Below, piece after piece: positions 11,544 through 22,509 of a stretch of 64,000 nt of DNA; positions within the stretch are counted from its first letter, which is position 1; every line of letters starts with the position of its first letter. This DNA comes from Spirogloea muscicola (lineage: Eukaryota; Streptophyta; Zygnematophyceae; Spirogloeales; Spirogloeaceae). The position numbers and the translations under genes are program-made. Under the pieces are notes generated by a model that saw only the letters and a list, made by a program, of their open reading frames with translations, had not been told where the DNA came from and made no database searches. The stretch covers positions 1,000,193-1,064,192 of the forward strand of contig WELB01000022.1 in assembly GCA_009602725.1 (NCBI GenBank), read 5' to 3'.

Positions 11544-13905
11544 TTCCTCCCCACTTAGATGTTCACGTCCTCGGGAACATGGACACGGTATGGAGGAAAC
11601 AATTCGAAGAGATTACTTCCGACGGGTGCGTCCAATACTACGACGCAAGGGGGTGACATGCCCCTGTAGAAGATACTTACGTAGAACGATGGACAATTGG
11701 CTAGATTGGCCGAAGGTTCCCACGTGTTGCATTCAGGCCCATAGCCTAACCACTATACAAGATACTTTCGGGACTTACGTCGTCCACGGAGATTGTCGCG
11801 GTGATACAAGATCTCCTCCACCTCATACTCTTCCTTTTCCTCAACGACAGGGGGAGGTGGGGGCGGTTGGACACGACCATCCGCATGGAACGGCTGCGGA
11901 GATGTTAACGCCTGCTGTATGCCCTCAAATGTCCTCTGGCATTCGGACGACCACTCCCAGGGTACGTCCTTACGAGTCAATTTCGTGAAAGGAAGTGCCA
12001 AGTTCCGCAGCATTGTAGGAACTTATTGGAATTTGCAAATCCCATAAATGAGCGCGATTGAGGTACATTCCGTGGCTCAGGCCAATCCCGTACGACCGAA
12101 GTCCGCATGCCGTCTTTGCCCACGACATGCCCAAGTTAGGTCAGCTCTGGCTGGTAGAATGCGCACTTGGACCTCTTGGCATAGATTTGATTCTCACGCA
12201 GCAGCTGCAGCACTCGGCGCAGGTGGCCGACGTGATCTTCCGGCATTTTTCTGAACACCAGTATATCGTCCAAGTAACTCACACAAGATCACAGAGCAGG
12301 CGGCCAAAGACCCTCGTCATCAAAGCCTAAAACGTAGACGGTACATTGGTCAGACCAAAAGCTCAGCACCTTGAATTGAGAATGTCCAGGCGGCATGCGG
12401 AACGGCGACTTTGGCAAATCCGCAGGCTCAAATGCGAATCTGATGATACCCACCTGCAGGTCCAGGGAGCTAAGCACAGTAGCCCCTGCGAGCCAATCGA
12501 ACAGATCATCTTTCCAAGGCAACGGGTATCGGGTCTTGATAGTGAGCTTGTTTCAAGCCCGATAATCAATGCACAGCCGACGACTGCCATCCTTTTTTTT
12601 GACAAAGAGGATAGGTGCACCGTCCGGCGACTGAGATGATGGCTTAATGTAGCCCTTCCCCAGCAGATCCTCAACCTGGGATTGCACTTTCTCGAGATTC
12701 GAGACGGCTCAGCCGGTACTTGGGACGGTACGGCGGATTAGCGCCTGGCAACAATGGAATGGTATTAGCCACACCTCGAGGAGTAGGCAGACCGTCCGGA
12801 CGAGAGTCTGGAAGCACAGCCGCAAACTCTTCCAGCAACTTATTAAGAACCCCGCCATGTGAAATCGCAGCATTCACGCACAAGTCTGGCTGAGACTCGT
12901 CACTCGACGCCACCATCACAAGATATGCCATCTGCACAGTATTCTTGTGAATCAATCGCTTCATCTGCATGGCAGATAGAAGACCCAGCACCCGGACCCA
13001 GCACCCTGTCGTGCCTGCCCATATAGCGCCCACTACGCATCGACGTGCCACACCCGAAGCTCCGCCTACAGGCCAGGACTCTGCTGGCCAGCAGCAGCCT
13101 GCCCTGCATGGCCTCACTACCAAGTAAGCAGACATACAAAGGATGTGGCAAGAAGCATCACCACACTACAAGTCACGAGGCGGATCACAAGCTACCTCCT
13201 CAAGTAAGTTGCGTCTCCTCGCCTTCTTCACACTCTCGTGCGCCTCCTGCGCCGCTGCGTGGTCACCCCCGCCTGGGGATCTCTCACCGCTTCGGCCCCC
13301 TGGCCACCCTGACGTGGAGCGCTGGCCTACTGGGGACGCGCTCCGGACCCTCCGGAACCTTCTCGGCGGCTGGGCGGCGGCGACGCTAGGTTGCTCTCCA
13401 ACGGGGGGGGTTTTGAGGAGAGATGGCCCCTCTCCGCCGTCCGATCTCTCAGGAGCCCACCCCGCGAGGTGGGGTCAAGCCAGTAGGTACAGGGACTTAG
13501 CTCCGGCGCCCGGGGCTCTCCGGCCCGCCCATACGGGTTGCACCCTTCCCAGCGAGGCACCTCATGGGTTACCGCTGCTGAGGATACATATACCACCTTC
13601 CTACCTGAGATGTCTGACCAGGGTTAGCCCTGCTCGGTTCCGCCCAACCGCCCTCCAGCCGACGCTACGACGACGCTACGCGCCCGGGCATGACAACCCA
13701 CACCCAGACCCAGGACATCAATTGGGTGGCCATCAGCCAATGTTACTCTAGGCAAATCATCTGCTTGCAAATCCAAATCAGTGGAGCATACCAAATTCTT
13801 GTTGACGAAGGACACTGAGGCCCCAGAGTCCATGAGGATCTTGCCCGGTGCATCAGCAACCAGCCCCTCAAAAAGCATCGTGTCTTCCCCGCGTACACTT
13901 CTACC
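11544..13905 (-). pseudogene. Minus-strand chromovirus pol with internal deletion
   Basis: In minus-strand order: retropepsin (KILMDSGASVSFVNK) at about 13,720-13,905, an unrelated or unrecognised insert at about 13,000-13,620, the RT start (GLPTPRGVANTIPLLPG) at about 12,720-12,800, RT core pieces at 12,290-12,520, a YLDD-like region near 12,250, then the RNase H tether (LTRKDVPWEWSSECQ) at about 11,930-11,990. The frame then jumps directly into a chromodomain N-terminus (DGRVQPPPPPP, YEVEEILYH) at 11,753-11,870. RNase H and integrase are absent. Confidence 0.8.
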
Positions 13906-13911
13906 GAGAAT

Positions 13912-14007
13912 TGGGGTTGTGGTGGGGGTTCGCTTCGAGACCCCCACTGACCAAATCCAACAAGGACGATCTGACCCTGACTATGTTATAGGGGTTGGGT
14001 TCTTACA
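13912..14007 (+). repeat. LTR 3' end fragment upstream of chromovirus copy C
   Basis: It carries the family 3' signature: CAACAAGGACGATCTGACCC, GTTATAGGGGTTGGG and terminal TTCTTACA at 14,007. Plausibly the remains of copy C's 5' LTR, with its 5' part lost at the junction with the minus-strand element. Confidence 0.6.
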
Positions 14008-14008
14008 G

Positions 14009-14026
14009 TGGTGCTGGCGCTGGAAC
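14009..14026 (+). promoter_or_regulatory. Candidate primer-binding site of chromovirus copy C
   Basis: TGGTGCTGGCGCTGGAAC begins one base after the LTR's terminal CA. Starting with TGG (complement of a tRNA CCA tail) at this spot is what a primer-binding site should look like. A near-identical TGGTGCTGGCACTGGAAC lies at 39,185. I cannot name the tRNA, and this is not the usual initiator-methionine type. Confidence 0.35.
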
Positions 14027-14640
14027 GGCGACAGGAGGCGGCAGCTGTGTAGCTTCAAACAGCATCTCGAGCTTGCTACCGGTGTGGCCAAAAGGGCCAC
14101 CGTATCCGGGATTGCACCCAGGCTTCCAAGCACCCCTCATCAAGCAAGTCCGCTCCACCCGGCCCCAAGGGGCAGTACAAGGGCAAGGGTAAACGTGAGT
14201 GCCTTTCATAAAGTTCTGTGTGGAGTCCTCAACTGCATGATTTGCAAATGCTGTTTGAACGTGTAGGACATGCTTGTCTGCAGTCTCCTATTCCGGTAGT
14301 GCGCTCCCTGCATATGCATATCCTCTTTGATGAATGGTGGTTCCCCTGTTGTCTCGGTCCCTCCAACCAAGTGCAATCAGCTGCTCAGATGTATCTGAAT
14401 TGGGTGAACCATCATGGGCCTGACGACCCTGTGTTTTTCATTGTGCGATGCAGGCGAGGACTGAATCCTCCACCACCACTGGGACTGTCCCTGCTCTGTC
14501 CTACACAGCAGGCCACCCCCACGTCGTACCTGGTACTGCTGGATCACCTAGGAAAGTGCTGATATATGTAGTTCGCAGATTTTGTCTTGCTTCAGTTGGC
14601 GACTTAGCACTTTGTGCTCAACGCCTAGTATGCTATTTAC
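14027..14640 (+). pseudogene. Leader and decayed gag region of chromovirus copy C
   Basis: Between the candidate primer site and the protease there is no intact frame. A proline/glutamine/glycine-rich stretch (PPYPGLHPGFQAP) at about 14,095-14,190 could be the end of gag. No zinc knuckle is evident. Assignment rests on position only. Confidence 0.4.
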
Positions 14641-14940
14641 CAGCATAGCGGCTGGTCAGCTAGCCCAGATCCTCGTAGACACGGGTGCCTCGGTATCCTG
14701 TGTTAGTAAAACATTCGTGTATAACAATGGCTTGCCTGTGCAACGCATTCATGTACTGCAAGCTACATTGGCCAATGGTCATCATCTTGAAACATTGGGC
14801 CTTTGCAAAGTGCCCCTTCGCATCCAAAGCTACAAGATGGTTGTGTCTTGTCATGTCATTAATTTGGCGTCTACCTTTGATGTGATCTTAGGCGATGATT
14901 GGCTCTGTGCCTCTGCGTCCGTGCTTGATTATACATAGCG
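14640..14940 (+). pseudogene. Retropepsin domain of chromovirus copy C
   Basis: One continuous frame of about 95 residues encodes an aspartic protease: the catalytic motif ILVDTGASVSCVSK near 14,670-14,710 and the C-terminal VILGDDWL near 14,882. It is stopped at 14,936 (TAG). The LTR at 15,008 separates it from the reverse transcriptase. Confidence 0.8.
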
Positions 14941-15007
14941 CACATGTGTCGGCCGACGTGGTACTCGTCGTTTCAAATTGCACGACGTCGACATTTCAGT
15001 GTATCAC

Positions 15008-15561
15008 TGTAACGATCCAGCCGTTTGACTATGCCACACGGTGCTGTTAGCATTACATGACCGGTAGCCGCTTGATGGACAAGTGGGCCCGCCCAGGTGC
15101 GGGCAACTCCCGCCCGTCCTGGACTAAGCCTCGCCAGGTTCCACCCTGCCAAGGGGGGACCTTGGGCCTGCCGCAAGGGCAGGCCTTGGAGCGACCCGCT
15201 CACACCCCCTGGGGAGGGGTGGTCACGGGGGAAGCACTACGAGCCTTGAGCCGAGACCCGACATCACTTCGGACCGGCGAAGCTCAGGAGCAGCCTTGCC
15301 GCTGCTCGCCGCCGCAGCAGCCGCCGCAGCCTGCTGCGGGGCTCGCTGCGGAGAGTCCGTGGCTGCGCCCGTTGGGGGCCAGTTGCTGGCTCGCGCCCAG
15401 GAGGTGGGGTCGCCGCCGGACGGCGGCGCCACAGGGCCTGTCTTCCGCTGCGCTATGCGCTAGTGCTTTGCCGTGTAGTGGTTTGGTCCCTAAACCCCTC
15501 ACAGCCGAACTTAACAAGGACGACTCACCCTAACTGCGTGTGTAGGGGCGAGTTCACTACA
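15008..15561 (+). repeat. Solo LTR inserted inside chromovirus copy C
   Basis: 554 bp, TGTAACG...CACTACA. It lies between protease and reverse transcriptase of the same family. Flanking pentamers ATCAC (15,003-15,007) and ACCAC (15,562-15,566) differ by one base and may be a worn target-site duplication. The interior matches the solo LTR at 8,406. Confidence 0.82.
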
Positions 15562-15599
15562 ACCACCCCCCAGGCAACACTCTTCTTTGCAGCTTCCAG

Positions 15600-16560
15600 C
15601 TGTGCGGTTGAAGAAGCTCCTCCGCTATGAACCAGCTTCGGCTGCGTATTTGGGTGTTGTGATGAGTGCTGATTTTCCCCCTGACTCTGATGTGAGTATC
15701 GTGGCCTTACGTAGTACGGCTCTTGACAAGTTGTCGTGAGAGTATCCGGATGTGCTCCCGGATGCACTTCCAGACGGTTTGCCTCCGGATCGAGGCGTGG
15801 CTCATACAACGCCATTGGAGCCTGGCGCTGTACCGCCGTACCGTCCTATGTATCGACTGAGTCCTCTTGAAATTGCGAGAAATGCAATTTCAGGTGACGG
15901 AGTGCTCCGTAGAGGGCACATTGAGCTTTCTCAGTCCCCGGATGGTGCACCTATCCTCTTCGTCAAGAAGAAAGATGGTAGTCTCCGGATGTGCATAGAT
16001 CACCGAGCCCTAAACAAACTTACTGTCAAGTATCGTTACCCCTTGCCTCGTACAGACGATCTGTTCGATCGTCTCGCGGAAGCTAAAGTGTTCAGCTCCC
16101 TCGACGTGCATGTTGGGTATCACCAAATTCATATCACACCTGAGGATGTTCCGAAGTCATCGTATCGTACGCCGGTCGGACACTTCCAGGTGCTGAGCTT
16201 TGGTCTGACCAACACACCTGCCACGTTTCGGGCTGTGATGACGAAGGTCTTTGGGCCCCCTCTTGTATGACTTCGTGCTGGTCTACTTCGATGACATACT
16301 GGTGTCCAGTAAACTGCCTGAGGATCATGTACGCCACCTGCGGAAAGTTCTGCAGTTGCTACGTGAAACTCATTCGTATGCCAAAACTTCCAGGTGTGTA
16401 TTCAACCGGGCCGATTGGACAAGTTAGGGCATGTGGTGGGCAAAGACGGGGTGCGCGTCGACCCCAGAAAGACAGTAGCAGTATAGGACTGGCCAGTGCC
16501 GTAGAATGTGCCGCAGTTGCGTTCCTTTCCGGGATTCGCAAACTATTTCCGCATAATTGT
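15600..16560 (+). pseudogene. Reverse transcriptase of chromovirus copy C
   Basis: The best-preserved gypsy RT in the window, with a long open stretch at 15,752-16,270. Motifs in order: [72 protein letters not shown], then after a frameshift VYFDDILVSSK (YFDD in place of YLDD). The frame continues to FANYF near 16,550, where mitochondrial DNA interrupts. Confidence 0.9.
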
Positions 16561-16561
16561 T

Positions 16562-17391
16562 AGGAGTTGCTTTCTTGGTATTAGCTGAGCGCAAGATAAT
16601 GGCCTCTATGCAACGAAGAAAGGGGCCTAATGTCGTAGATTTGTTCGGATTATTACACCTCTAGCAGATGGTTTTAAATTAATGATTAATAAACCTATTT
16701 AGCCTAGTAGTGCAAATCTCTTTATCTTTGTAATGGCTCCTGTTCTTACATTTATGTTAAGTTTAGTAGCCTGGGCAGTGATTCCTTTTTATTACGGTAT
16801 GGTATTATCTGATTGTAATGTAGGAGTACTCTACTTATTTGCTATCTCCTCTTTAGGCGTATATGGCATAATAACAGCAGGTTGGTCTAGTAATTCAAAG
16901 TATGCCTTTCTGGGGGCATTACGATCCGCCGCACAAATGGTATCCTATGAAGTTGCTATTGGTTTAATCATTATTACTGTATTATTTTGTGCAGGTTCAT
17001 GCAATTTTAGTGCAATAGTGTTAGCACAAAAACAAGTATGATACTGAATTCCTTTATTTCCTTTGCTGCTTCTATTCTTTATCTCATGTATAGCGGAAAG
17101 TAATCGAGCTCCTTTTGATTTACCAGAAGCAGAAGCGGAATTAGTAGCGGGTTATAACGTAGGGTACCCTGCTATGGGTTTTGCTCTTTTCTTTTTAGGA
17201 GAGTATGCAAATATGATACTTATGAGTAGTCTATGTACTATTTTCTTTTGTGGAGGATGGTTACCACCTCTACATATTGCAATTTTCACCTGGAATCCAG
17301 GTCCTTTTTGGTTTTCTATTAAACTGCCTTTTTTTCTCTTGTCTACGTTTGGGTTCGTGCAGCTTTTCCAAGATATCGATATTCCTTAAAG
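16562..17391 (+). pseudogene. nad1: Mitochondrial nad1 fragment inserted in nuclear DNA
   Basis: AT-rich sequence encoding NADH dehydrogenase subunit 1, from [19 protein letters not shown] through [36 protein letters not shown] and [14 protein letters not shown] to AFPRYRY. It covers most of the protein but not the start or the last segment. It has a one-base deletion near 16,660, a TAG near 16,702, TGA codons near 17,039 and 17,045, and a frameshift near 17,335. It lies exactly between RT and RNase H of chromovirus copy C, so it is a NUMT. Confidence 0.95.
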
Positions 17392-17820
17392 GATACGGAA
17401 GCATGGCATCTCCTCCGGCGAAGCTCACCCGTGAAGACGTACAGTGGGGGTGGACGTCCGAATGCCAGAGGCGTTCGAGGATAGACAACGGGTATTCATA
17501 TCCCCACCCGTTTTGGCTTTGCCTCGAGAAGGCGTGCCATTTGAAGTAGTCTGTAACGCCTCTTTGATCGACATTGGTGCCGTTCTCCTGCAGGAGAGTC
17601 ATCGCGTAGCATTTGAAGGTCGCCTTCTTGGTCCTGCAGAGCGAATTATACTACAGGGGAGCAGGAGCTCCTTGCTGTTGTGCACGCCCTCCGTGTGTGG
17701 AGATGCTATCTCGAGGGTATTAAATTCACGGTCGTAATGGATCATTGCCCGTTGACCTACTTTTTCACACAGCAGCAATTAAGCAGGCGTCAAGCTAGGT
17801 GGGCTGAGTGAATGGCACAG
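17392..17820 (+). pseudogene. RNase H region of chromovirus copy C
   Basis: Resumes the gypsy element directly after nad1: SMASPPAKLTREDVQWGW (tether), then GVPFEVVCNASLIDIGAVL, an [13 protein letters not shown]-like frame-shifted helix, and the end at about 17,740-17,810 (DHCPLTYFFTQQQL). Homologous to 470-850 of copy A. Frameshifts interrupt it. Confidence 0.85.
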
Positions 17821-17829
17821 TTCCGTTTG

Positions 17830-18790
17830 CAGTGCTTGTACCGCGTTTGAAGAATCAATGTGGCGGATCCGGTGAGCCGCAACATTGTAGGGGCTGCTGT
17901 GGCGCTTGTCTGGTGTGCCACAAGGTTTCAAATTGCAGACGTGCGGCCTTCTGTGGGGCGGCTCCACAGAGCACCACCAACCTCTCTGAGCCGTATGTGC
18001 GTATTCGTGATGTGTATGGCACAGACCCTTGGTGTGCAGTTGCAACCAATACACGCACAGTAGTATATGACCAAGGCTTCTGGTGGCGAGGTGACGCCAT
18101 TGTGGTGCCCAACTGCAATGCCGTGCGCACTAGTATCATGCAAGAGATGCATGAGCCTCCGTACAGTATTCATTTGGGTATAGGAAAGACAAAGAGAGCT
18201 ATTCAGCTTCGCTTTTGGTGGCCGCGCTTGCAAGTCCACATACGGTCTTGTGTTGAAGACGTGTGCCACCTGCCAGCGTTGTAAGGCACGCTCTCACAAG
18301 CCTGCCGGGTCGATCCAAGTGGTCTGATGTTAGGGTAGATTTCATCACCCAGTTGCCCAAGACGCGCAACGGCTATGACGCCATTGTCGTGTTTGTGGAT
18401 CGTGTGAATAAAAGGTGCATTTTGTCCCGACGACCACGCGGGTGTCCGCTCGGAAATTTGCTGGCATACTTGTGTACCGAGCGTGGAAACTGCACGGAGT
18501 ACCTGTGCGCATCGTGTCTGACCGTGATCCTCGCTTCACGGGTCACTTCTTGAAAAAGAGGTGCGCAGGACTTTTGGCACGACGCAATTCATTTCCATTG
18601 CTTTCCACCCGCAAACCGATGGTCAGACTGAGAGGATTAATCGGCTTTTGGAAGACATGTCAAGGCATTTCGTAAACCCCAGTCAGACTGATTGGAACGA
18701 GTATCTTGCTCCAGCGGAATCTGCTGTGAACAACGCCTTCATGACTCTACCAGAATCACACCCTTCTCCGGAATATTAGTCAGCATCCCC
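17830..18790 (+). pseudogene. Integrase region of chromovirus copy C
   Basis: HHCC zinc module at about 18,140-18,300 (HEPPYSIHLG, CHLPALXGTL-like after a frameshift), catalytic core pieces VDFITQLPKTRNGYDAIVVF at about 18,330-18,395 and VRIVSDRDPRFTGHF at about 18,505-18,550. The glutamate region is near 18,600 (FHPQTDGQTERINR), followed by DMSRHFVNPSQTDW. Several frameshifts, but the D, D and E motifs are recognisable. Confidence 0.87.
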
Positions 18791-18939
18791 GGTCACCTTT
18801 GCAGGTGGGGAGGCCGGAGCGCCTTCCAGGCGTAGTAAGCTTCACCGGTACCCTCTTGGAAGCTCAGCGGAGGGCTGAGCAATTTTTTGACAATTGCTCA
18901 GAACCGGCAAAAGCAGTATACTGATCTGCGTCGCAGGAC

Positions 18940-19412
18940 GTGTCCTTCGACGCGGGTGCCCAAATTCTGTTGAGCACTAAGCACTTCACCTTGCGAGCAG
19001 TCGGTATGCACAAGTGGCTGCCAAAGTGGGTTGGACCCTTTTGTGTCGTGCGCCTGATCGGCAAGGTCGCATACGAGCTTGATACGCCGTACAATGGCAA
19101 ATCAACAAGGTTTTCCATGTGTCTCAGCTCGAGCCATACCATACGGATGGCCGTGTCCAACAGCCCCTACCTCCCCTCGTTATTGATGGCGAGAAAGAGT
19201 TTGAAGTGGAGGAGACTTTGTCGCACCAGGAGAAGTCCCGTGGGCGTCGCAAGTCCCGTGAGTACCTTATCAAGTGGCTCGGCTATGGGGCGGAGCACAA
19301 TACATGGCAACCTACGAACAATCTCGCCCATTGTCCTTCCCGCGTCCAGAAGTATCTGACAGGCGGTAACGCCCCTACTCTCCATCGTCCCGTAACTCCC
19401 CGTCGGGCTTAA
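18940..19412 (+). pseudogene. Integrase C-terminus and chromodomain of chromovirus copy C
   Basis: The GPF-like module (WVGPFCVVRLIGKVAYELD, about 19,030-19,085) leads into an almost intact chromodomain at 19,119-19,412: EFEVEETLSH, then EYLIKWLGYGAEHNTWQP. The aromatic residues expected of a histone-tail cage are visible at the start and in the KWLGY/NTW segments. Chromodomains of this class direct chromovirus integration to particular chromatin (family knowledge). Confidence 0.88.
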
Positions 19413-19484
19413 TTCCCATGGGTAAAATTTCTGTCGTGCTTCCTACTTGTTCCCGAAGGGCGTGAACATCTAAGTGGGGAGGTA

Positions 19485-20256
19485 TGTAACGTTTCCCCCG
19501 TTTAAGAGTGCCAAACGCGCCGGCAACAATACATATCGTATCGTATCTACCGTCAAGGAGTCCCGAATGGTACGGGTAACATCGCTGCACAACGTGTGGC
19601 TAAGTGTGGGCTGAGACCCTGGGCACGCGCGGCACGCGCCCCGCGACACGCACTGCACGCGCCACGTGCGGCGCGCGCCACGCGCAGCACGCGCTACGCG
19701 ACTCGGCTTCTATTCGTCAGGCTCGTGCCACGAGCAGCACGCGCCACGCGGCACGCGCTGCATGCGCCACGCGCGGCACGTGCCAGTCCCCTAGATTTGT
19801 ATTTCTGTATCCCCAATCGTCAGGCCCGCCCCTCCGGTGGGAGGACCTTGGGGGCTACCCTCGTCACACCCTCTGGGAGGGGCGGCAGGAGAAACGCTAC
19901 AAGCAGTGGGCCGTGGCCAGACTCCTCAGTCCGACCAACGCCGAGAGAGACACAGCTCTGCTGCTGCCTAGCCAGCCCCGCTGCTGCCTGCTGCGCCGCC
20001 ATCACAGCTGTGCTGCTGCCGCCTGCTCCCAGCCCGTCGTTGCAGCTCGTCGCTGCGGGCCCCGCTGGCTATTATAAGTCTATTGGTAGAGTCACCGCCC
20101 TAGGGCGGTGCCTCAGAGTAGGACTTCCGCTGCGCTCTGTGCGCGTATGTGCGTTTGGCGTTCTCCTGTATGAGGGTTGTCTCCAAAACACCCTATGTTC
20201 GATTTCAAAGCAGGACATTCTGACCCTAACTGTGTGATTAAGGGCAGGGATGTTAT
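19485..20256 (+). repeat. 3' LTR of chromovirus copy C
   Basis: Preceded by the tract CTAAGTGGGGAGGTA. Starts TGTAACGTTTCCCC and ends near TGTTAT at about 20,256, where TGTTACA is expected. An array of CACGCGCC/GCGGCACGC-type short repeats fills 19,620-19,790. The 3' 80 bp match the LTR at 4,907-5,798. Confidence 0.82.
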
Positions 20257-21300
20257 CGTCCTCGTCTTTGACTTAAAAACAGCCAAAGAACTCCCTGCCC
20301 CCCACAACAACGCAGATGGCGAGCCATACATGCAGCGGCAGTGAGGGAGGAGGGTGGGAAAGTACTGCCTCAGCTGCTCGGCAGTGATCTGCCAGATCAC
20401 GGAGTTGAAGGCAATCTGTAAGTCCACGCTCAATGCCAGCCAATGAGGGTTGACATCATTGCCGCTCGTACCCCGTGCATCAGGGTCTCAGCGCCAGCAC
20501 GCACCCCAGCCCCAAATTGGTGGGGATGAGAGTGCGCCTGAGCATCTCCTGTATCTGCATGATTAGGGTGCGCCCCACGAGGCGCGACAGAACCTCCCCC
20601 ATCGAATTAGGACGCACTCCCCCGTTGTCCTTCTGCAAAACAATGAAGTTACTTGTGGAGAGGGTTGCCCACACGATGGGTGAGGTGTCTACGCGCAACA
20701 TATTTGTGCAGCAGCAGATTAAAATCTCCGCGTCGTCCTCCCCATACAGCTCCCGCAAGTGCTAAGAGAGCATGCCAGATGGACCCCCGGCGCCTGCCTT
20801 AAGGCTACTCACAATCGCCCGATGGAAGACAGCCGGGTCCAGGTCCCCCGGTCGAGCAGGCGTGAACTGTATCTAATTTCTCAAAGGGGCCGGAATGGAG
20901 CTGCTCAAGTGCGGCCAAGCTTGCCGCATTATGCGGTGTGGAGGGCTCCAAGGCTTGGGCAGCCCTTGCAAGGTCGCCGGCTCGTCCGAATCGGATGGCA
21001 TGTCGCTTCCCCGCCTCCTTGATTTCAAATTCGACGTGGTGGGCCGATAGTTGGCTTGCAGAGTTGCGCAGCCGCTTGTTGCTGTGCAAGTAGCAGCTGC
21101 CACTCCCCACCTTCAAACAGGTGTAGGCGCAGCAGCAGCTCCTTGCGACCCGCCTTCCCGCGCAAGGACTGTGGAAAGCCAGCCCGAGAAGAATGAAAAG
21201 ATGGCTCTTCAAAAAAGGGTACTCGGGCTGTGAACAGCCAATCCCAAGAATTGACAAGGTCCAAAGGGGCCGAAAAGCGCTGAAAGACATCAATAAGCAA
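20257..21300 (-). pseudogene. Non-LTR (LINE) reverse transcriptase relic
   Basis: Minus-strand pieces in order: an N-terminal linker (HAIRFGRAGDLARAAQALEP) near 21,000, SGPFEKLDTVHA near 20,880, ELYGEDDAEILICCC near 20,740, then the RT block VLQKDNGGVRP (about 20,630), GEVLSRLVGRTL, the palm motif VDLQIAFNS near 20,420 and QYFPTLLPHCRCMYG near 20,370. Its 3' side is cut at the chromovirus LTR boundary. Likely the RT of the same LINE class whose C-terminal ends are scattered from 26 kb onward. Confidence 0.75.
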
Positions 21301-21700
21301 GAGCATTTAGATAATCAGTTAGAAATCTCTCCTAGTACCCGTACGTCAGAAGAAAGAAAGTGGCTCTCTCAGAGGGAAACAGCTCTTCCAAATTGGCAGC
21401 TGTGGCTTTGAGAGGCCAGCCCAGAGGAATGGACAAGGACTGAACGGGCCGCACGGCGCAAAAGCAGGATACTCGTTTATAAGACGTCAGCAAGTGGGCT
21501 ATCAGTGACTTCTTAGTCAGTAAATTCTAAGCGTGGATAGGTAGAGGCGGAAAAGCGTCGCCCTGACGGAACGGGAGGCAGCAGCCAAGGCGCGGCCGCC
21601 ACGCAAGTGGACGGCAAAGGGGCGAGGGCTGTGACCAGCGAGCCCGAATGGTTCTGACAAGGTCCGAAGGGACAGAGAAGCGCTGTCCCAAAGCTTTTCC
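21160..21700 (-). repeat. Cluster of LINE-A 3' tail and C-terminal fragments
   Basis: Minus-orientation tail segments recur at about 21,180-21,290, 21,410-21,470 and 21,625-21,690, each with a CCAGCCC-type stem arm, AGAATGGACAAGG-like sequence and GGGGCC. Between them, 21,560-21,620 matches the LINE C-terminus in frame (GGRALAAAS). Confidence 0.6.
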
Positions 21701-21767
21701 TGTAGGTTATCACCTAATAATCTCTAGTCTGGAGCCGCAAGCCAGGAAGACTAGCCGTCGGAAAGAT

Positions 21768-22487
21768 GGTATGACACCAAAAGCAGTCCCCTTGACTGCT
21801 GCAGAAGCTTGGGGAGAGCTGGTGGCATATTGTGAACCAACAGGCCAACAGAAGATGCTGGCGGTGCAGCAGAGGCTTCTGAACTTCCAGATGCAGGAGG
21901 GAGCAAAGCTGGCAGAGCATCTTACAGAGTTCAAGCGCCTCGTAGATGAGATGGAGGCAATTGGAGCAAAGCATGGAGGCAAGTCTGAAGAGCTTCCAGG
22001 TGGCGATCCTCCTCAACAGCTTGAAGCACATCCCCAGGTTCAACACTGTTATCACCCTCCTGGACAGTGTGGAGGACGAGAAGCGCAGCTTGGAGTTCTT
22101 GCGGGGAAGATAGTTGCAGGAGGAGAAGAGGGCCCAAGAGAGAGGAGAGGAGACTGAGGCCAAGGCATCAGCAATGCTGGATCAACTGAATATAGGTCTG
22201 GGTCACAGGACTGGCTTTCAGGGTCAGGACGGAGGACAGGGAGCTGTTTGCGCCAGCAGAGGTGCCTGCCATTTCTGCAGAAAGCAGGGTCATTGGAAGG
22301 CTCAGTGTCCAGCTCTACAAGCGAAGCTGCAAAGGGACAGGTCACACGCTGCCCAAGGGGAGCACACCAGCATTTCCTACTCCGCAGCCACAGGTAAACA
22401 CATTCAGAAACTCCGTGAATACCACTCGTGGTTGGTTGACTCGGGAGCAAGTGCCCACATGACTTGCAGAAGGGAGTGGCTGCAGTA
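21768..22487 (+). pseudogene. Copia gag, zinc knuckle and protease
   Basis: Gag with the UBN2-like features LTAAEAWGELVAYCEP, QQRLLNFQMQEG and EHLTEFKRLVDEM. After frame changes come the CCHC zinc knuckle CHFCRKQGHWKAQC near 22,270 and the protease motif WLVDSGASAHMTC near 22,430. A TAG stops the frame at 22,486. Confidence 0.88.
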
Positions 22488-22509
22488 GTAAGAAGGTCAA
22501 GATATGCCG

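Noticed and set aside
13045-13751. Two long proline/arginine-rich frames, possible host gene exon
   Set aside because: They sit inside the disrupted minus-strand chromovirus, have no domain motif and overlap on GC-rich DNA. Origin remains unknown.
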